Positions 46,082-55,475 of a DNA stretch of 64,000 nucleotides are shown in pieces. The stretch comes from Candidatus Limnocylindrales bacterium. Lineage in GTDB: Bacteria; Moduliflexota; Moduliflexia; Moduliflexales; JAUQPW01. Every line of letters starts with the position of its first letter. Position 1 is the first letter of the stretch. Made by a program: the position numbers and the translations under genes. The stretch spans positions 92,375 to 156,374 of the forward strand of contig DATMBG010000017.1 in the NCBI GenBank assembly GCA_035559535.1. Direction: 5' to 3'. The notes beneath the pieces were generated by a model. It was given only the letters and a program-made list of their open reading frames with translations, was not told the origin of the DNA and did not search any database.

Positions 46082-46232
46082 ACTGTTTACTTAATTTTGG
46101 CCTCATAGGGTGCTTTCACTCCCTAACTCCCCTCTCCCCCACCCCTTCCCTCCCCGTGGACGGGGAGGGAGAAGAGGGAGGGGGCTGGGGGTGGGGGCTA
46201 CTTAAAAGTTAAGCCAAAACTAAGCAAACAGT
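46082..46232. mobile_element. MITE-like element 3, between elements 1 and 2
   Basis: Ends ACTGTTTACTTAATTTTGGC (46082-46101) and GCCAAAACTAAGCAAACAGT (46213-46232), 18 of 20 matching as inverted repeats; the core has CCCTCCCCGTGGACGGGGAG. Its right two thirds recur at about 61777-61878. Confidence 0.65.
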
Positions 46233-46237
46233 CTAGA

Positions 46238-46408
46238 AGTACCTTATAAAGTTAAATGTGAATAGCTATTCTATCCTACCCTCCAACCCCTCGCGCCCGA
46301 AGCTTAGGGAGAGTTCACCGGGAGCCGGCCTGGAGATCTTCTCGCCCCTCCCCCTTGTGGGAGAAGGGTCGGGGGGGAGGTTACACAGAATTAACTTTAC
46401 AAGGTAGT
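46238..46408. mobile_element. MITE-like element 2
   Basis: Termini AGTACCTTATAAAGTTAA (46238-46255) and TTAACTTTACAAGGTAGT (46391-46408) match those of element 1; 171 bp with GC-rich hairpins (CCCTCCCCCTTGTGGGAGAA) and GGAGATCTTCTCGC, which also occurs near 61753. No gene in 45827-46519. Confidence 0.65.
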
Positions 46409-46519
46409 AAAGGCGAAGTATCCATGATTACCCCTGAACACTTCGTCCCTATACACGGTTCTTATTGATTTTAGTTCATTTTAAAGTTTATAAAATGTCA
46501 ACAGAAAAATGGAAGTCCC

Positions 46520-47740
46520 TTACTTCCGTCCAACAACTTTAAGGAACCGACGCTTACCAACCTTTAAAATAAAATCTCTGTTGAGGGGTAATTCCAGATT
46601 TTCATCCTGAACTCGTTCACCATTCAAACTTACGGCACCTTGGGCAATAAGTCGTCGGGCATCGGTATTGCTGGTTGCCATTCCCGATGAAACCAAAAGC
46701 TTGACAATCCAGATCTTATCCCCTTGAACCTCCGGGGTATACTCCTGGATTTCAGAGGGAACTTCTTTTTCCACAAAGATTCGATCGAATTCGGCTTCTG
46801 CTTTCTTAGCGTCTTCGGCAGAGTGGTAAATCGTAACAATCTCACGGGCCAGTCTCCGCTTTAAATCCCGGGGATTTACTTGAGGATTTTGGAGATCTGC
46901 TTTGATCCGGGCCAATTCTTCTTCAGAAGTATCGGTTAGAAGCTCGAAGTAATCATAGATCAATTTATCCGGTATCGAGAGGATTTTCCCATACATTTCT
47001 TGAGGTGGATCGGTAATTCCTACATAATTGTTCAAGGATTTACTCATTTTCTCTACCCCATCCAGACCTGTAAGGATGGGGGTTGTTACAATCACTTGAG
47101 GCTCTTGTCCATATTCTCGCTGAATATCTCGACCTACCAGCAAATTAAAAGTTTGATCTGTCCCACCCAATTCAACGTCCGCTTGTAAGGCAACCGAATC
47201 CATGGCCTGGGCCAGGGGATAGAGGAGTTCATGGATACTGATAGGTTCTCCTCGGATAAACCGGTTATGAAAATCATCCCGTTCTAACATTCGAGCCACC
47301 GTATATTTGCTGGCCAGTCTGATTACATCTTCAAAGGTCATCTTACCCAGCCATTGGGAGTTGTAAACAATACGGGCCCTGGTAGGATCTAAAACCTTAG
47401 AAGCCTGTTCAAAGTAGCTTTGCCCATTAAGCCGGGTTTCCTCCAAAGTCAGGGCAGGACGGGTTTTACTTCGCCCCGAAGGATCTCCAATCATTCCAGT
47501 AAAGTCTCCAATAACCAGGATGGCTTCATGGCCCAGATCCTGAAACTGACGGAGCTTCCTTAACACAACCGTATGTCCGAGATGCAGATCAGGCCGACTG
47601 GGATCACATCCTAGCTTTACCTTTAAGGGTTTATTTTCCTTGAGGGATCGTTCGATCTTTTTAGCTAAATCCTCTTCCGGCAAAACCATAACCGTTCCAC
47701 GTTTAATCTTCTTAAGTTGCTCTGATACCGTTAGTTTCAT
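46520..47740 (-). CDS. tyrS: Tyrosyl-tRNA synthetase
   Basis: 406 residues. Class I signatures: [19 protein letters not shown] (HIGH-type) and [13 protein letters not shown] (KMSKS); tyrosine/ATP pocket [35 protein letters not shown]-terminal S4 RNA-binding domain is complete ([20 protein letters not shown]). The HLGHT form fits the TyrZ-like branch. Essential enzyme charging tRNA-Tyr. Single gene; no T-box-like leader was recognised. Confidence 0.96.
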   Translation of the reverse strand: MKLTVSEQLKKIKRGTVMVLPEEDLAKKIERSLKENKPLKVKLGCDPSRPDLHLGHTVVLRKLRQFQDLGHEAILVIGDFTGMIGDPSGRSKTRPALTLEETRLNGQSYFEQASKVLDPTRARIVYNSQWLGKMTFEDVIRLASKYTVARMLERDDFHNRFIRGEPISIHELLYPLAQAMDSVALQADVELGGTDQTFNLLVGRDIQREYGQEPQVIVTTPILTGLDGVEKMSKSLNNYVGITDPPQEMYGKILSIPDKLIYDYFELLTDTSEEELARIKADLQNPQVNPRDLKRRLAREIVTIYHSAEDAKKAEAEFDRIFVEKEVPSEIQEYTPEVQGDKIWIVKLLVSSGMATSNTDARRLIAQGAVSLNGERVQDENLELPLNRDFILKVGKRRFLKVVGRK

Positions 47741-47857
47741 ATCCAGAATCTATCTGAAAAGTTCCTGAAAAGAGTCCCTGATTTTACCGATATTTTATGG
47801 ACTAAGTTCTGCCACATACCAGGATCAGGACTTTTCTGATAGATATGCCGATTTATT

Positions 47858-48151
47858 TTATGGATCTACCTGTTCAAAGTGCTCAACTTGCGGTGGAGGG
47901 TTAAAATAGGGATTCATAAAAGCCCTCCATTCCTTATATCCTTCAGAACCCCGAAACCCTACGGTATGGGCCTCTAAGGTTTGCCATCGGACCAATAACT
48001 GATATTTTCCTTTAACCTCCAGGCATCTTTGAAGTTCATGGGAAATATAGCCCGGAGTAGAGGCCAGGATCCTAACAGCTTTTTTAAAGGTGTCTTCAAA
48101 AGCCTGCATCTGATCTTCTTTAACGGAAATGGTTGCAATTTCTAATATCAT
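47858..48151 (-). CDS. ABM-domain (antibiotic biosynthesis monooxygenase fold) protein
   Basis: 97 residues. MILEIATISVKEDQMQAFED, ILASTPGYISHELQRC and KYQLLVRWQTLEAHTVGF follow the dimeric ferredoxin-like ABM fold, whose members are small monooxygenases, haem-degrading or stress-related proteins. Function not assignable. An AGGAGG site precedes the ATG. It lies 28 bp after the thioesterase gene, same strand, so the two may be an operon. Confidence 0.8.
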   Translation of the reverse strand: MILEIATISVKEDQMQAFEDTFKKAVRILASTPGYISHELQRCLEVKGKYQLLVRWQTLEAHTVGFRGSEGYKEWRAFMNPYFNPPPQVEHFEQVDP

Positions 48152-48179
48152 CTTCCCTCCTTTTTATTCCTTAAAGACC

Positions 48180-48602
48180 TTATCCTTGTTTTGTATAAGG
48201 TAAAAGGGCTTCGACTATTTCCTGAGGTATTTTAGTAGGTTTACCCTCCAGGTCGAGAAAAACTCCTGTATTATAGGCTTCAACCAGTACCTTAGAGGTC
48301 TTTCGGTTTATAATCTGTTGATGCCAGGTACCCCGTACCCTCCTGGCTTCTGAAACATAACTTCTGACTTCTAGTTCATCTCCAAGCAGTGCCGGGTGTT
48401 TAAACTTAATATTTAGTTCTTTAACGAGGATGATGATTCCGAGTTCTTTAAGCCTTGGGACTGTGTACCCTAAGGAGGACATAGCCTCATCGATGGCAGT
48501 TTCCAGATAATGGAAATATACAGCATTATTTACATGGCCAAAAGAGTCCAGTTCATATTTACGGACTTTGAGAAAGAAAGAGAAAGTTTTGGGTTCTTTC
48601 AT
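48180..48602 (-). CDS. Hotdog-fold acyl-CoA thioesterase (YbgC/4HBT family)
   Basis: 140 residues. RKYELDSFGHVNNAVYFHYL is the 4HBT signature with the catalytic Asp; NIKFKHPALLGDELEVRSYV and the FLDLEGKPTKIP end complete a single hotdog. Likely hydrolyses acyl-CoA thioesters, substrate unknown. The ribosome site is weak. Precedes the ABM-domain gene. Confidence 0.85.
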   Translation of the reverse strand: MKEPKTFSFFLKVRKYELDSFGHVNNAVYFHYLETAIDEAMSSLGYTVPRLKELGIIILVKELNIKFKHPALLGDELEVRSYVSEARRVRGTWHQQIINRKTSKVLVEAYNTGVFLDLEGKPTKIPQEIVEALLPYTKQG

Positions 48603-48792
48603 AATCGAGATCTCAAGGGCCCTCGAGAACGGATTGGGACGTCAATATCTGAACCTGGTTCTGCATTCCCTTGAGCTTGTATGTGATGAAGTACTTCTGG
48701 ACTAATCACTCACCCTACAAATACTCAAAACGGTGATATCACACGCATTAAAAGTTATAGATAAGAATCTCGATGATTTTCATAAAAGGGGT

Positions 48793-48823
48793 AAGGAAGG
48801 CGACCAATCGGTCGTCCTTCCTT
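48793..48823 (-). terminator. Hairpin terminator of the PPOX gene
   Basis: AAGGAAGGCGACC pairs with GGTCGTCCTTCCTT (one bulged base) around AATC. On the minus strand it is followed by a CCCCTTTT tract, 32 bases beyond the stop codon at 48855. Confidence 0.6.
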
Positions 48824-48854
48824 TGTTACAATGTAGGATGTTCTTGAATTTAAT

Positions 48855-49256
48855 CTAACCTCCCGAGATTCCCACCTTTTCCGGTGCGATCTTTATAATA
48901 ACCCGTTGTTCTCCAGGCTGGCGGTAAGGATATTTATCTACTCCTAAATACTTCTTTGCCAGCTTATCGATATGGGCATCGGCACCGTCCTGGGTCATTT
49001 CAACTACACGTCCGCGAATCATCACCTCCTGATAAGGATTTTGAGAATTGGTAATAGATAAAGCAACCCGTGGGTCCCGACGGAGGTTTCTTTCTTTAAG
49101 ACGTCCTCTGGCGGTATTGAAAAGAATATAACGCCCATCGGTATCTATCCAGACCACGCTTACCTGGGGGGAACCATCCGGCATAAGGGTAGCCACGCTG
49201 GCAAAGTTTTTTCCTTCGGTCATGAGCTTACGGGCTAATTCAGGTAATTCTACCAT
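48855..49256 (-). CDS. PPOX-class flavin/F420-dependent oxidoreductase-like protein
   Basis: 133 residues of the split-barrel PPOX fold: FASVATLMPDGSPQVSVVWI, RYILFNTARGRLKERNLRR, DPRVALSITNSQNPYQEVMI. The pattern matches the group often annotated F420-dependent (TIGR03618 type), but cofactor cannot be read from sequence. An AGGAGG site precedes the ATG. No biosynthesis genes for F420 are in the window. Confidence 0.82.
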   Translation of the reverse strand: MVELPELARKLMTEGKNFASVATLMPDGSPQVSVVWIDTDGRYILFNTARGRLKERNLRRDPRVALSITNSQNPYQEVMIRGRVVEMTQDGADAHIDKLAKKYLGVDKYPYRQPGEQRVIIKIAPEKVGISGG

Positions 49257-49348
49257 TATTTCCTCCTTTTGGGTATTGCCACAAAAATCTAGAGTATCTG
49301 GAAAAAATCTCTTTTTAAACTCTGGATTTTCGGGCCCCTGTAACTAAT

Positions 49349-52300
49349 TTAACGGATAATCTGATAAGAAGAGCCTATATCTGGAAATTTAGTCACTTCG
49401 ATTCTTACCGGAAAGGCATTTTTAAGGGTATCCAGGTGGGTAATGATTAAAATTTTATCGAAATCATCCTGAATGGCCCGGATGGCTTCAATGAGCTGCT
49501 CTAATCCTTGAGCATCCTGGGTACTGAATCCCTCGTCAATAAATAAGGTTCTGAGTTTGGTTCCAGCCCGTTTGGCTAAGAGTTTAGAAAGGGCTATACG
49601 CAAAGCAAAGTTGGTTCGGAAACTCTCTCCCCCGCTATATAACTCCAGATCTCGCGTCCCAAGCTCATCACTGACTTTGATATCCAGTGTTTCTTTGATT
49701 CCTCCACTTTTCTTATCTCGGAGAGATTCGATGGTGATATGGGCCCGATGATCGGTTAATTGGGATAAAATAGCGTTGGCTTCATCTTCCAACTCTGGAA
49801 TAGCATTTTCAATGATGAGGGCTTGAATTCCATCTTTTCCAAAAGCCGTTGTCAATTTTTCATAAATAAATTGATCTTTACGAGCAGCCTGCCATTGAAC
49901 CGCAACCTCTTGTCGCTTCTCCTCCAGTTCAAGACAACGCCGATATTTGCTTTGGAGAACCCCCCGCTCCTCGAGTCTTTGATCCCGGCCCTTTTCCCAG
50001 GTTTTTAGCCGATCTTCTTGTACCTGGATCTCTTCTTCCAACTTCGGAAGCCGCTTGAGATCTTGTTGTAGTTCTTCTATTTTTTGCAGAAGATCCTTCT
50101 GGAGGTTTTCTTTTGCCATTCGGGTTTCTTCAGAACGCTGAAGGGCTTCCCGGACCAGATTGATTTTTTCTTCAGCCTGAACCAACTGATCTCTTTCCCC
50201 CAAGGTGGGATAGAGCTTTTGAAGCTCTTCTTTTATTTTTCTATGGGTTTCTTCCTCATAACCCAAACTCTGAATTTTGGCCTGTAGCTCTCGAAGTTGA
50301 ATTTGCTCTGATACGGCATAATCGCGATTCTGAAGCATCTCCGAGATCTTAGAAATCTCCTCCTGGATCGTTGGAAGCGTCTCATAGAGTTTTTGATGTT
50401 GGACACGGGTAGTTTCGAGCCGATCTTTGTCCAATTCAAAATGGCTCAAATCCTTTACCCTCTGTTTTATGGCCTGATATTCTTCCTTGCTATATCCCAG
50501 AGCTTTGATATCTTCTTTAAGGAGCTTTAAGGCCTGTTGGATTTCAGAGGCATAATTTCCTTTCTGAATCTGGTCTTTTAAACCTTCAATCTTTCCTCCG
50601 AGCTCCAGAAGTTTTCCTTTGGATAATAAAATTTCTTGATAATCGGCTTCGACCCTGGCCAGATCTTGCTGCACTTTAGGGAGATCCTGCAGTTTTTTCT
50701 TCATCTCTTCATACTGTAAGCGAAGTTTGGCTAGCTCCGCTTCTTCCCTTAGGATCTGCCGTTCCAGTTCTTCTTTTTTACTTTGGGCCTTCGAGAGTTC
50801 ATCGATTAGCCTGGCCTCTAAAACAGCTCTTTTACTTTCAGTCAGGTCAGACTCACAAACTGGACATCGGGCCTGCGTGTCCCTTTGCAGGATGGAAAGT
50901 TTGCCGGAGAGTTCCGGGATTTTTTCTTGCACCAAAATGTTTAATTGATTTTTCAGGTTTTCGAGGGATACTTTCAGCTGGTTCCCTCGTTCAACAACTT
51001 GTTCTTTATCCTTTTCCAGAGTCTCTAGGTCGGATTTTAGGGTTTGAAGCTGATCCAGTCGAGTTTTTTGTCGGAATTCTTGGCTGACCTTCCCTCGAAG
51101 TTCTTTGGCTTGCTGATTAAGGGCCTGGATTTCTGCTTGAAGTTGGGTTTTGATGGCTTCGATCTGGTGTTCCAGATCCCACGCTTTTCTCTCCAATTCT
51201 TCCAGTCGATTTCGTTTTTCTTCCCAAATTTCCTCCCTCTTGCGAATCTCTTGTAAGTCTCTATAACCTTGTTCGATTTCCTGGGATTTGTTTAAGATCA
51301 ATTCTGCTTCTTGAATTCTTGACTGTATTTGGGCCAGATTGGTTTCCCATCGCTCTTTACGTTTCTCTAACTCATGTTGGGCCTTTTGAATTGCCTTTTC
51401 TAGAATACTTCTTTCGGATTCGAGATTTCGTAACTGCTTCCATTTTTCGGTGTAAATTTCTTCCTGGCGGTGCAGTTCCTGATATTTCTGATAATTTTCC
51501 AGGATTTCTTCCTTACGCTGAATAATCCGTTCGTAGGCTATAACCTGTTCCTGCTGATCCTGGATTTGCTTAACCAGCATCTTCAGATCCGAGTTTATCT
51601 GTTGGACTTGGAGATTAAGATCTGTTAAGTTATGTTTTTTACCGTTCAAGAGATTCTTTTCCTCTTTTAAAGCTTCCAGTTTTTTCGAATTTTCCTCTAT
51701 TTGCCGGGAAAGGGTCGTAAGGGTTAACTCTAGATCTTCTATCTGACTTCGATAAACCTCTTTCTGAGCCAGTTCCCTGTCTATATCCTCCAGGATTTTT
51801 TGCTGTTGCTCACAAAATTTTTTAGCTTCTTCGGCATGGGATTTAGCCAACCTGGCCAGTTCATCATATCTGGATAGGCCCAGGATTTCTGTGAAGATGG
51901 CTTTTCGGTCTGTAGCCCCTTTTTGGATGAACTCATCGGCTCGCCCTTGAAGGATGAAAGCGGAATTAATGAAAGTATCATAGCTCATTCCCAGGAGTTT
52001 TCTGATTTTCTCCTGGGTTTCTCCAATTTTACTTCCCCCAATGGGGATAAAATTGCCCGTTGCTTCGTTCAGAAGTTGAAGTTCAAGGATAGGTTTACTT
52101 TTTTTTACTTTGCTGAACTTTCGAATGACCCGATATCGCGCCCCTTCCAGGTCAAATTCGAATTCTACCTCCATATCGGTAGTTCCCAGGCGAACGAGAC
52201 CTTCATCGGGCTTTTTCTGTCCAGGACCTTTTCGAGCTTCTCCCCAAAGGGCCCAGGTTATGGCATCTAGGAGGGCAGATTTACCGTGACCGTTATTACC

Positions 52301-52396
52301 CGACAGACAGGCCACATGAAATTCTGTGAAATCTAAAGGAGCAACATTTTCACCATAGCTTAAGAAATTTTTAAGGGTCAACTTAACAGGGATCAT
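49349..52396 (-). CDS. sbcC: SbcC, Rad50-like DNA double-strand-break repair ATPase
   Basis: 1015 residues. Walker A LSGNNGHGKSALLDAITWAL, two long coiled coils around a zinc hook (ARCPVCESDLTESK, about residue 505), signature YSGGESFRTNFALRIALSKL and Walker B RTLFIDEGFSTQDAQG. With SbcD it forms the complex that trims DNA ends and hairpins. Its start codon follows a palindrome overlapping the sbcD end; no ribosome site. Palindrome cleavage by SbcCD is of interest given the many palindromic repeats here. Confidence 0.95.
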   Translation of the reverse strand: MIPVKLTLKNFLSYGENVAPLDFTEFHVACLSGNNGHGKSALLDAITWALWGEARKGPGQKKPDEGLVRLGTTDMEVEFEFDLEGARYRVIRKFSKVKKSKPILELQLLNEATGNFIPIGGSKIGETQEKIRKLLGMSYDTFINSAFILQGRADEFIQKGATDRKAIFTEILGLSRYDELARLAKSHAEEAKKFCEQQQKILEDIDRELAQKEVYRSQIEDLELTLTTLSRQIEENSKKLEALKEEKNLLNGKKHNLTDLNLQVQQINSDLKMLVKQIQDQQEQVIAYERIIQRKEEILENYQKYQELHRQEEIYTEKWKQLRNLESERSILEKAIQKAQHELEKRKERWETNLAQIQSRIQEAELILNKSQEIEQGYRDLQEIRKREEIWEEKRNRLEELERKAWDLEHQIEAIKTQLQAEIQALNQQAKELRGKVSQEFRQKTRLDQLQTLKSDLETLEKDKEQVVERGNQLKVSLENLKNQLNILVQEKIPELSGKLSILQRDTQARCPVCESDLTESKRAVLEARLIDELSKAQSKKEELERQILREEAELAKLRLQYEEMKKKLQDLPKVQQDLARVEADYQEILLSKGKLLELGGKIEGLKDQIQKGNYASEIQQALKLLKEDIKALGYSKEEYQAIKQRVKDLSHFELDKDRLETTRVQHQKLYETLPTIQEEISKISEMLQNRDYAVSEQIQLRELQAKIQSLGYEEETHRKIKEELQKLYPTLGERDQLVQAEEKINLVREALQRSEETRMAKENLQKDLLQKIEELQQDLKRLPKLEEEIQVQEDRLKTWEKGRDQRLEERGVLQSKYRRCLELEEKRQEVAVQWQAARKDQFIYEKLTTAFGKDGIQALIIENAIPELEDEANAILSQLTDHRAHITIESLRDKKSGGIKETLDIKVSDELGTRDLELYSGGESFRTNFALRIALSKLLAKRAGTKLRTLFIDEGFSTQDAQGLEQLIEAIRAIQDDFDKILIITHLDTLKNAFPVRIEVTKFPDIGSSYQIIR

Positions 52397-52401
52397 TCAT
52401 T

Positions 52402-52510
52402 TTTGGTGACACGGCGATACGAAGATTCGGGAACAAAGAGATAGCTTATTTATAGTGCTGTGTTCCTGCCCATGTTCCCTCATTCTTCGCATCTCTGCGT
52501 TTCCGTATCC
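52402..52510. repeat. Palindrome between sbcD and sbcC, family B
   Basis: GGTGACACGGCGATACGAAG and TTCGGGAACAAAGAG face GTTCCCTCATTCTTCGCATC and TCTGCGTTTCCGTATCCC. It covers the sbcC-proximal gap and the last codons of sbcD (tail RDTETQRCEE), and resembles the ACACGGGGACG-type repeat inside nurA. Confidence 0.6.
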
Positions 52511-53742
52511 CTCATAAGCTCCTGCTCCAATCTGGCGGCATAGCTCTTTAAATCCTCGGCATAGGGTTGTAGGTCTGGATTATTGAAAATATATTTATCC
52601 AGAGCTTCCAGCATTCCGAGGCTCTCCGAGATAGGAATCCGCATGGTTCGTTTGACATTTTCCGTTTTGCGAATAATACCGGCCACCAGAAAGGCCGGTT
52701 CTAGGGCAGCCCGGACCCGTTTGAGATCCACCAGACTCTCTCGTTCTTCATCAACCGTATAGAAGATCCGAACCACCGCGCCGTTTAGTTTGGGACGGTG
52801 TTTATCAATTTCTTGAAGGATATCCTGGGTGGGATCCTCTTTATTTGTAATATTTACCCCAATGGTTAAGAAAGGTCGGGCACAGGTAGGAAGAAACCGA
52901 TAGGAAGCCTCTCCCTTTTTTAGGGAAACCATACAGAAGCCCTTTTCATCAAATTCTTCTCCGAAATCTACCCGATCGATACTTCCCGGATAAACCACAG
53001 GTGGATGACCACCGGGATTGAGGTTTTGGTGCTTGTGAATATGCCCCAGAGCAACGTAATCAAAAGCAGGATTGGCAAGGGCACCGGTCAAGAAAACAGG
53101 ATCTTTACCGATCATGGCAGATCGCTCAGAACCGGAATAGGTAGCTTCAGCCGCGGCCAGATGGGCCAAAAGAACCGAAGGAATTTGAGGATCCAGACGT
53201 TGGGCATAGAAATCAATGATTCCGGTATAACTCTCTTCGATTTTCCTGGTAATTTCTTCATCGGTCAGATGTTTATATTCCTGTCGGGTCAGAAGTACAT
53301 GTCGGGTTGGCCAGGGAAGACCCAGGATCTGCACAGGTCCGCTTCTGGTTTCGACCGTTATAAGCTCCGGACGGGTTATGACCCGATAAAGCTTTTCAGA
53401 TCCCAGGGTTTTAAAAATATCCAGGGCAGAAGCTTTTCCATAGGCAGCCGGAATATCATGATTTCCCGTTACCATAACGACGGGAATTCCGGCATCGGCT
53501 AACTTCCGGATTTTTGCCGCAAATTCTCGCTGATGGGTTGGATTAGGATCTGCGGTCCGATAAGCATCTCCTGCGAAAAGAGCCAGATCCACTCCTTCGG
53601 CAAGGGCAGTATCAACGGCAAACTCCAGGCACTTCACAAAATCCCTGAGGCGGGTATGAAGTCCTGTTTCAGGATCAATACGCCCGTAATTTTCCATGCC
53701 AATATGAGTATCGGAGATATGTAAAACTTTAAGGGGTTTCAT
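52480..53742 (-). CDS. sbcD: SbcD, Mre11-like DNA nuclease
   Basis: 420 residues. Metallophosphoesterase motifs in order: HISDTHIG, ALFAGDAY, VTGNHDIPAAYG, LAHLAAAE, ALGHIHKHQ. C-terminal capping region present; the last ten residues are read from a palindromic repeat and are probably not needed. It cuts DNA ends with SbcC. Start ATG preceded by GGGGGGA. Confidence 0.94.
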   Translation of the reverse strand: MKPLKVLHISDTHIGMENYGRIDPETGLHTRLRDFVKCLEFAVDTALAEGVDLALFAGDAYRTADPNPTHQREFAAKIRKLADAGIPVVMVTGNHDIPAAYGKASALDIFKTLGSEKLYRVITRPELITVETRSGPVQILGLPWPTRHVLLTRQEYKHLTDEEITRKIEESYTGIIDFYAQRLDPQIPSVLLAHLAAAEATYSGSERSAMIGKDPVFLTGALANPAFDYVALGHIHKHQNLNPGGHPPVVYPGSIDRVDFGEEFDEKGFCMVSLKKGEASYRFLPTCARPFLTIGVNITNKEDPTQDILQEIDKHRPKLNGAVVRIFYTVDEERESLVDLKRVRAALEPAFLVAGIIRKTENVKRTMRIPISESLGMLEALDKYIFNNPDLQPYAEDLKSYAARLEQELMRDTETQRCEE

Positions 53743-54252
53743 GCTTATCCCCCCATTCTAAATTATTGGTTAAAGAAAAACCTATTTACCTAAGCAGTTA
53801 CCTGAACCTTAGGATTCTCCACCGTAAGCCTGAGATAATCAGGAGCTAACTCTTTACAAAACATATCTATAGAAGTATCGGATTTGATCTTAAAAGTCAA
53901 CTCTATTTTTATAGAATAGGGAGATCTCTTTCATGCGAAAATCACCTTAGAATTTCCATGTTTTGGGAGAACCTGGAAGATCATGACTGTTTCTTATAAA
54001 AATCGCTTTAGGATTTTCTCGGGAATTAATAAAGGTTTTGCTCAAAGGCTAGTCTTGACAAGAGGTCTTGATTGTGTCAAAAATAAGGGCAAGATGACTC
54101 TTAATTTCTTTCGTATGGATTGGAAATGATAGTAACCTGTATAGGCCGATTCCCCGATTCCCTTCCCTTGTAAGGAACGGGGCCGGGAGTTAGGTTGCTT
54201 TTTAAAGGGCAAATGGGAAATAGCACCCATTTGCGATGAAGAGGAGGGCATT
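53743..54252. other. Upstream region of the solitary binding-protein gene
   Basis: 510 bp, no gene. TTGACA-N14-TGTCAA (54055-54060, 54075-54080) and an exact 9-bp inverted repeat GCAAATGGG/CCCATTTGC (54209-54217, 54226-54234) just before the GAGGAGG ribosome site may be operator or RNA hairpin elements. Confidence 0.45.
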
Positions 54253-55395
54253 ATGAGACCATTTTTATTAAAAGTAGAGATACTCTTAATTAGTCTGTTG
54301 ACCGTTTTCTTTCTTATCCCTTCAACCCTGGCTGCGGATACCCTCAAGATAGGCCTCGCAGGTCCTCTCACCGGAGATCAGGCGTCTTTGGGGGATATGT
54401 TAAAAAATGGGGGGACCATAGCCATTGAAGAATGGAATGAAAGGGGAGGGGTTCTGGGAAAAAAGATTGAGGCTGCTTGGGGAGATGACCAGCATGACCC
54501 GAAACAGGCAGTTGCCATAGCCAATAAGTTTATCAATGAAGGCATCGTTGGCGTCATCGGTCATCTCAATTCCAGTTGTTCCATTCCCGCTTCAACGATT
54601 TATGCAAAGGTTCCTATCCCCCAAATCACACCTTCTTCCACCAATCCTCAATATACTGAGCAGGGACTGAGAAATGTATTTCGGGTTTGCGGCCGGGATG
54701 ACCAACAGGGAGCGGTTGCCGCAGATTTTATCGTCAATACCCTCAAGAAAACCAAAGTAGCCGTCTTCCATGATAAGACGACTTATGGTCAGGGGTTAGC
54801 CGATGAGACGGTCAAGCGGCTAAAAAAGTTGGGGGTTGAGCCGGTCTTTTACACGGGAATTGTTCAAGGAGATAAAGATTATACCGTGATTCTAACGGCT
54901 GCCAAACAGAAAAATCCAGAAGTTCTTTACTTCGGAGGAATCTATCCCGAGGCGATCCTTTTGGCTAAGCAATCCAAGGATATCGGTTTGAATGTTATTC
55001 TTATGGGAGGGGAAGGTTTGCATGTCCAGGAATTTATCGATGGAGCAGGTCCGGCGGCTGAAGGGACTTACTTCAGCTCTAATCCGGATCCTGAAAGAAT
55101 TCCAGAAGCCCAACCCTTCATTAAAAAATTTAGGGAAAAGTTCCCACGAGTCAGAGAAATAGGTGTTTATACCGTTCACAGTTATGTGGCCACCAACATT
55201 CTCCTGGAAGCCATTCAGGCCACTCAGAGTACAGAAGGACAGAAACTGGTAGACTATCTTCATAAGGCCCAATTTAATACTGCGCTGGGCCCAATCCGAT
55301 TCGATGAAAAAGGCGATGTGTTGGCGCCTCCTTATGTATTTTGGCAGGTTCAGAATGGGAAATTTGTGCAGGTCCAGGAACTTAAGAAGCCCTAA
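54253..55395 (+). CDS. Solitary LivK-type substrate-binding protein
   Basis: 380 residues with a Sec signal peptide (LISLLTVFFLIPSTLAA). TLKIGLAGPLTGDQASLGDM, EWNERGGVLGKKIEAAWGDD, GVIGHLNSSCSIPASTIYAK and PQITPSSTNPQYTEQGLRNV are very LivK-like, closer to Leu/Ile/Val-binding proteins than the other two in this window. No permease or ATPase gene is adjacent; it may feed the liv operon at 41-45.8 kb. It lies in opposite orientation between sbcD and herA. GAGGAGG ribosome site. Confidence 0.9.
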   Translation: MRPFLLKVEILLISLLTVFFLIPSTLAADTLKIGLAGPLTGDQASLGDMLKNGGTIAIEEWNERGGVLGKKIEAAWGDDQHDPKQAVAIANKFINEGIVGVIGHLNSSCSIPASTIYAKVPIPQITPSSTNPQYTEQGLRNVFRVCGRDDQQGAVAADFIVNTLKKTKVAVFHDKTTYGQGLADETVKRLKKLGVEPVFYTGIVQGDKDYTVILTAAKQKNPEVLYFGGIYPEAILLAKQSKDIGLNVILMGGEGLHVQEFIDGAGPAAEGTYFSSNPDPERIPEAQPFIKKFREKFPRVREIGVYTVHSYVATNILLEAIQATQSTEGQKLVDYLHKAQFNTALGPIRFDEKGDVLAPPYVFWQVQNGKFVQVQELKKP

Positions 55396-55401
55396 AAAAT
55401 A

Positions 55402-55475
55402 GGAGCGATAGCGCAAAATGTTATTTCGCACCGACACATTGTGAGACAGCATTTCGCACTACAAAGGCTCCTAAC
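55402..55475. terminator. Long hairpin between convergent genes
   Basis: TAGGAGCG and GCGCAAAATG face CATTTCGCAC and GGCTCCT in an imperfect stem spanning the gap between the binding-protein and herA stop codons. A bidirectional terminator is likely by position. Confidence 0.5.
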
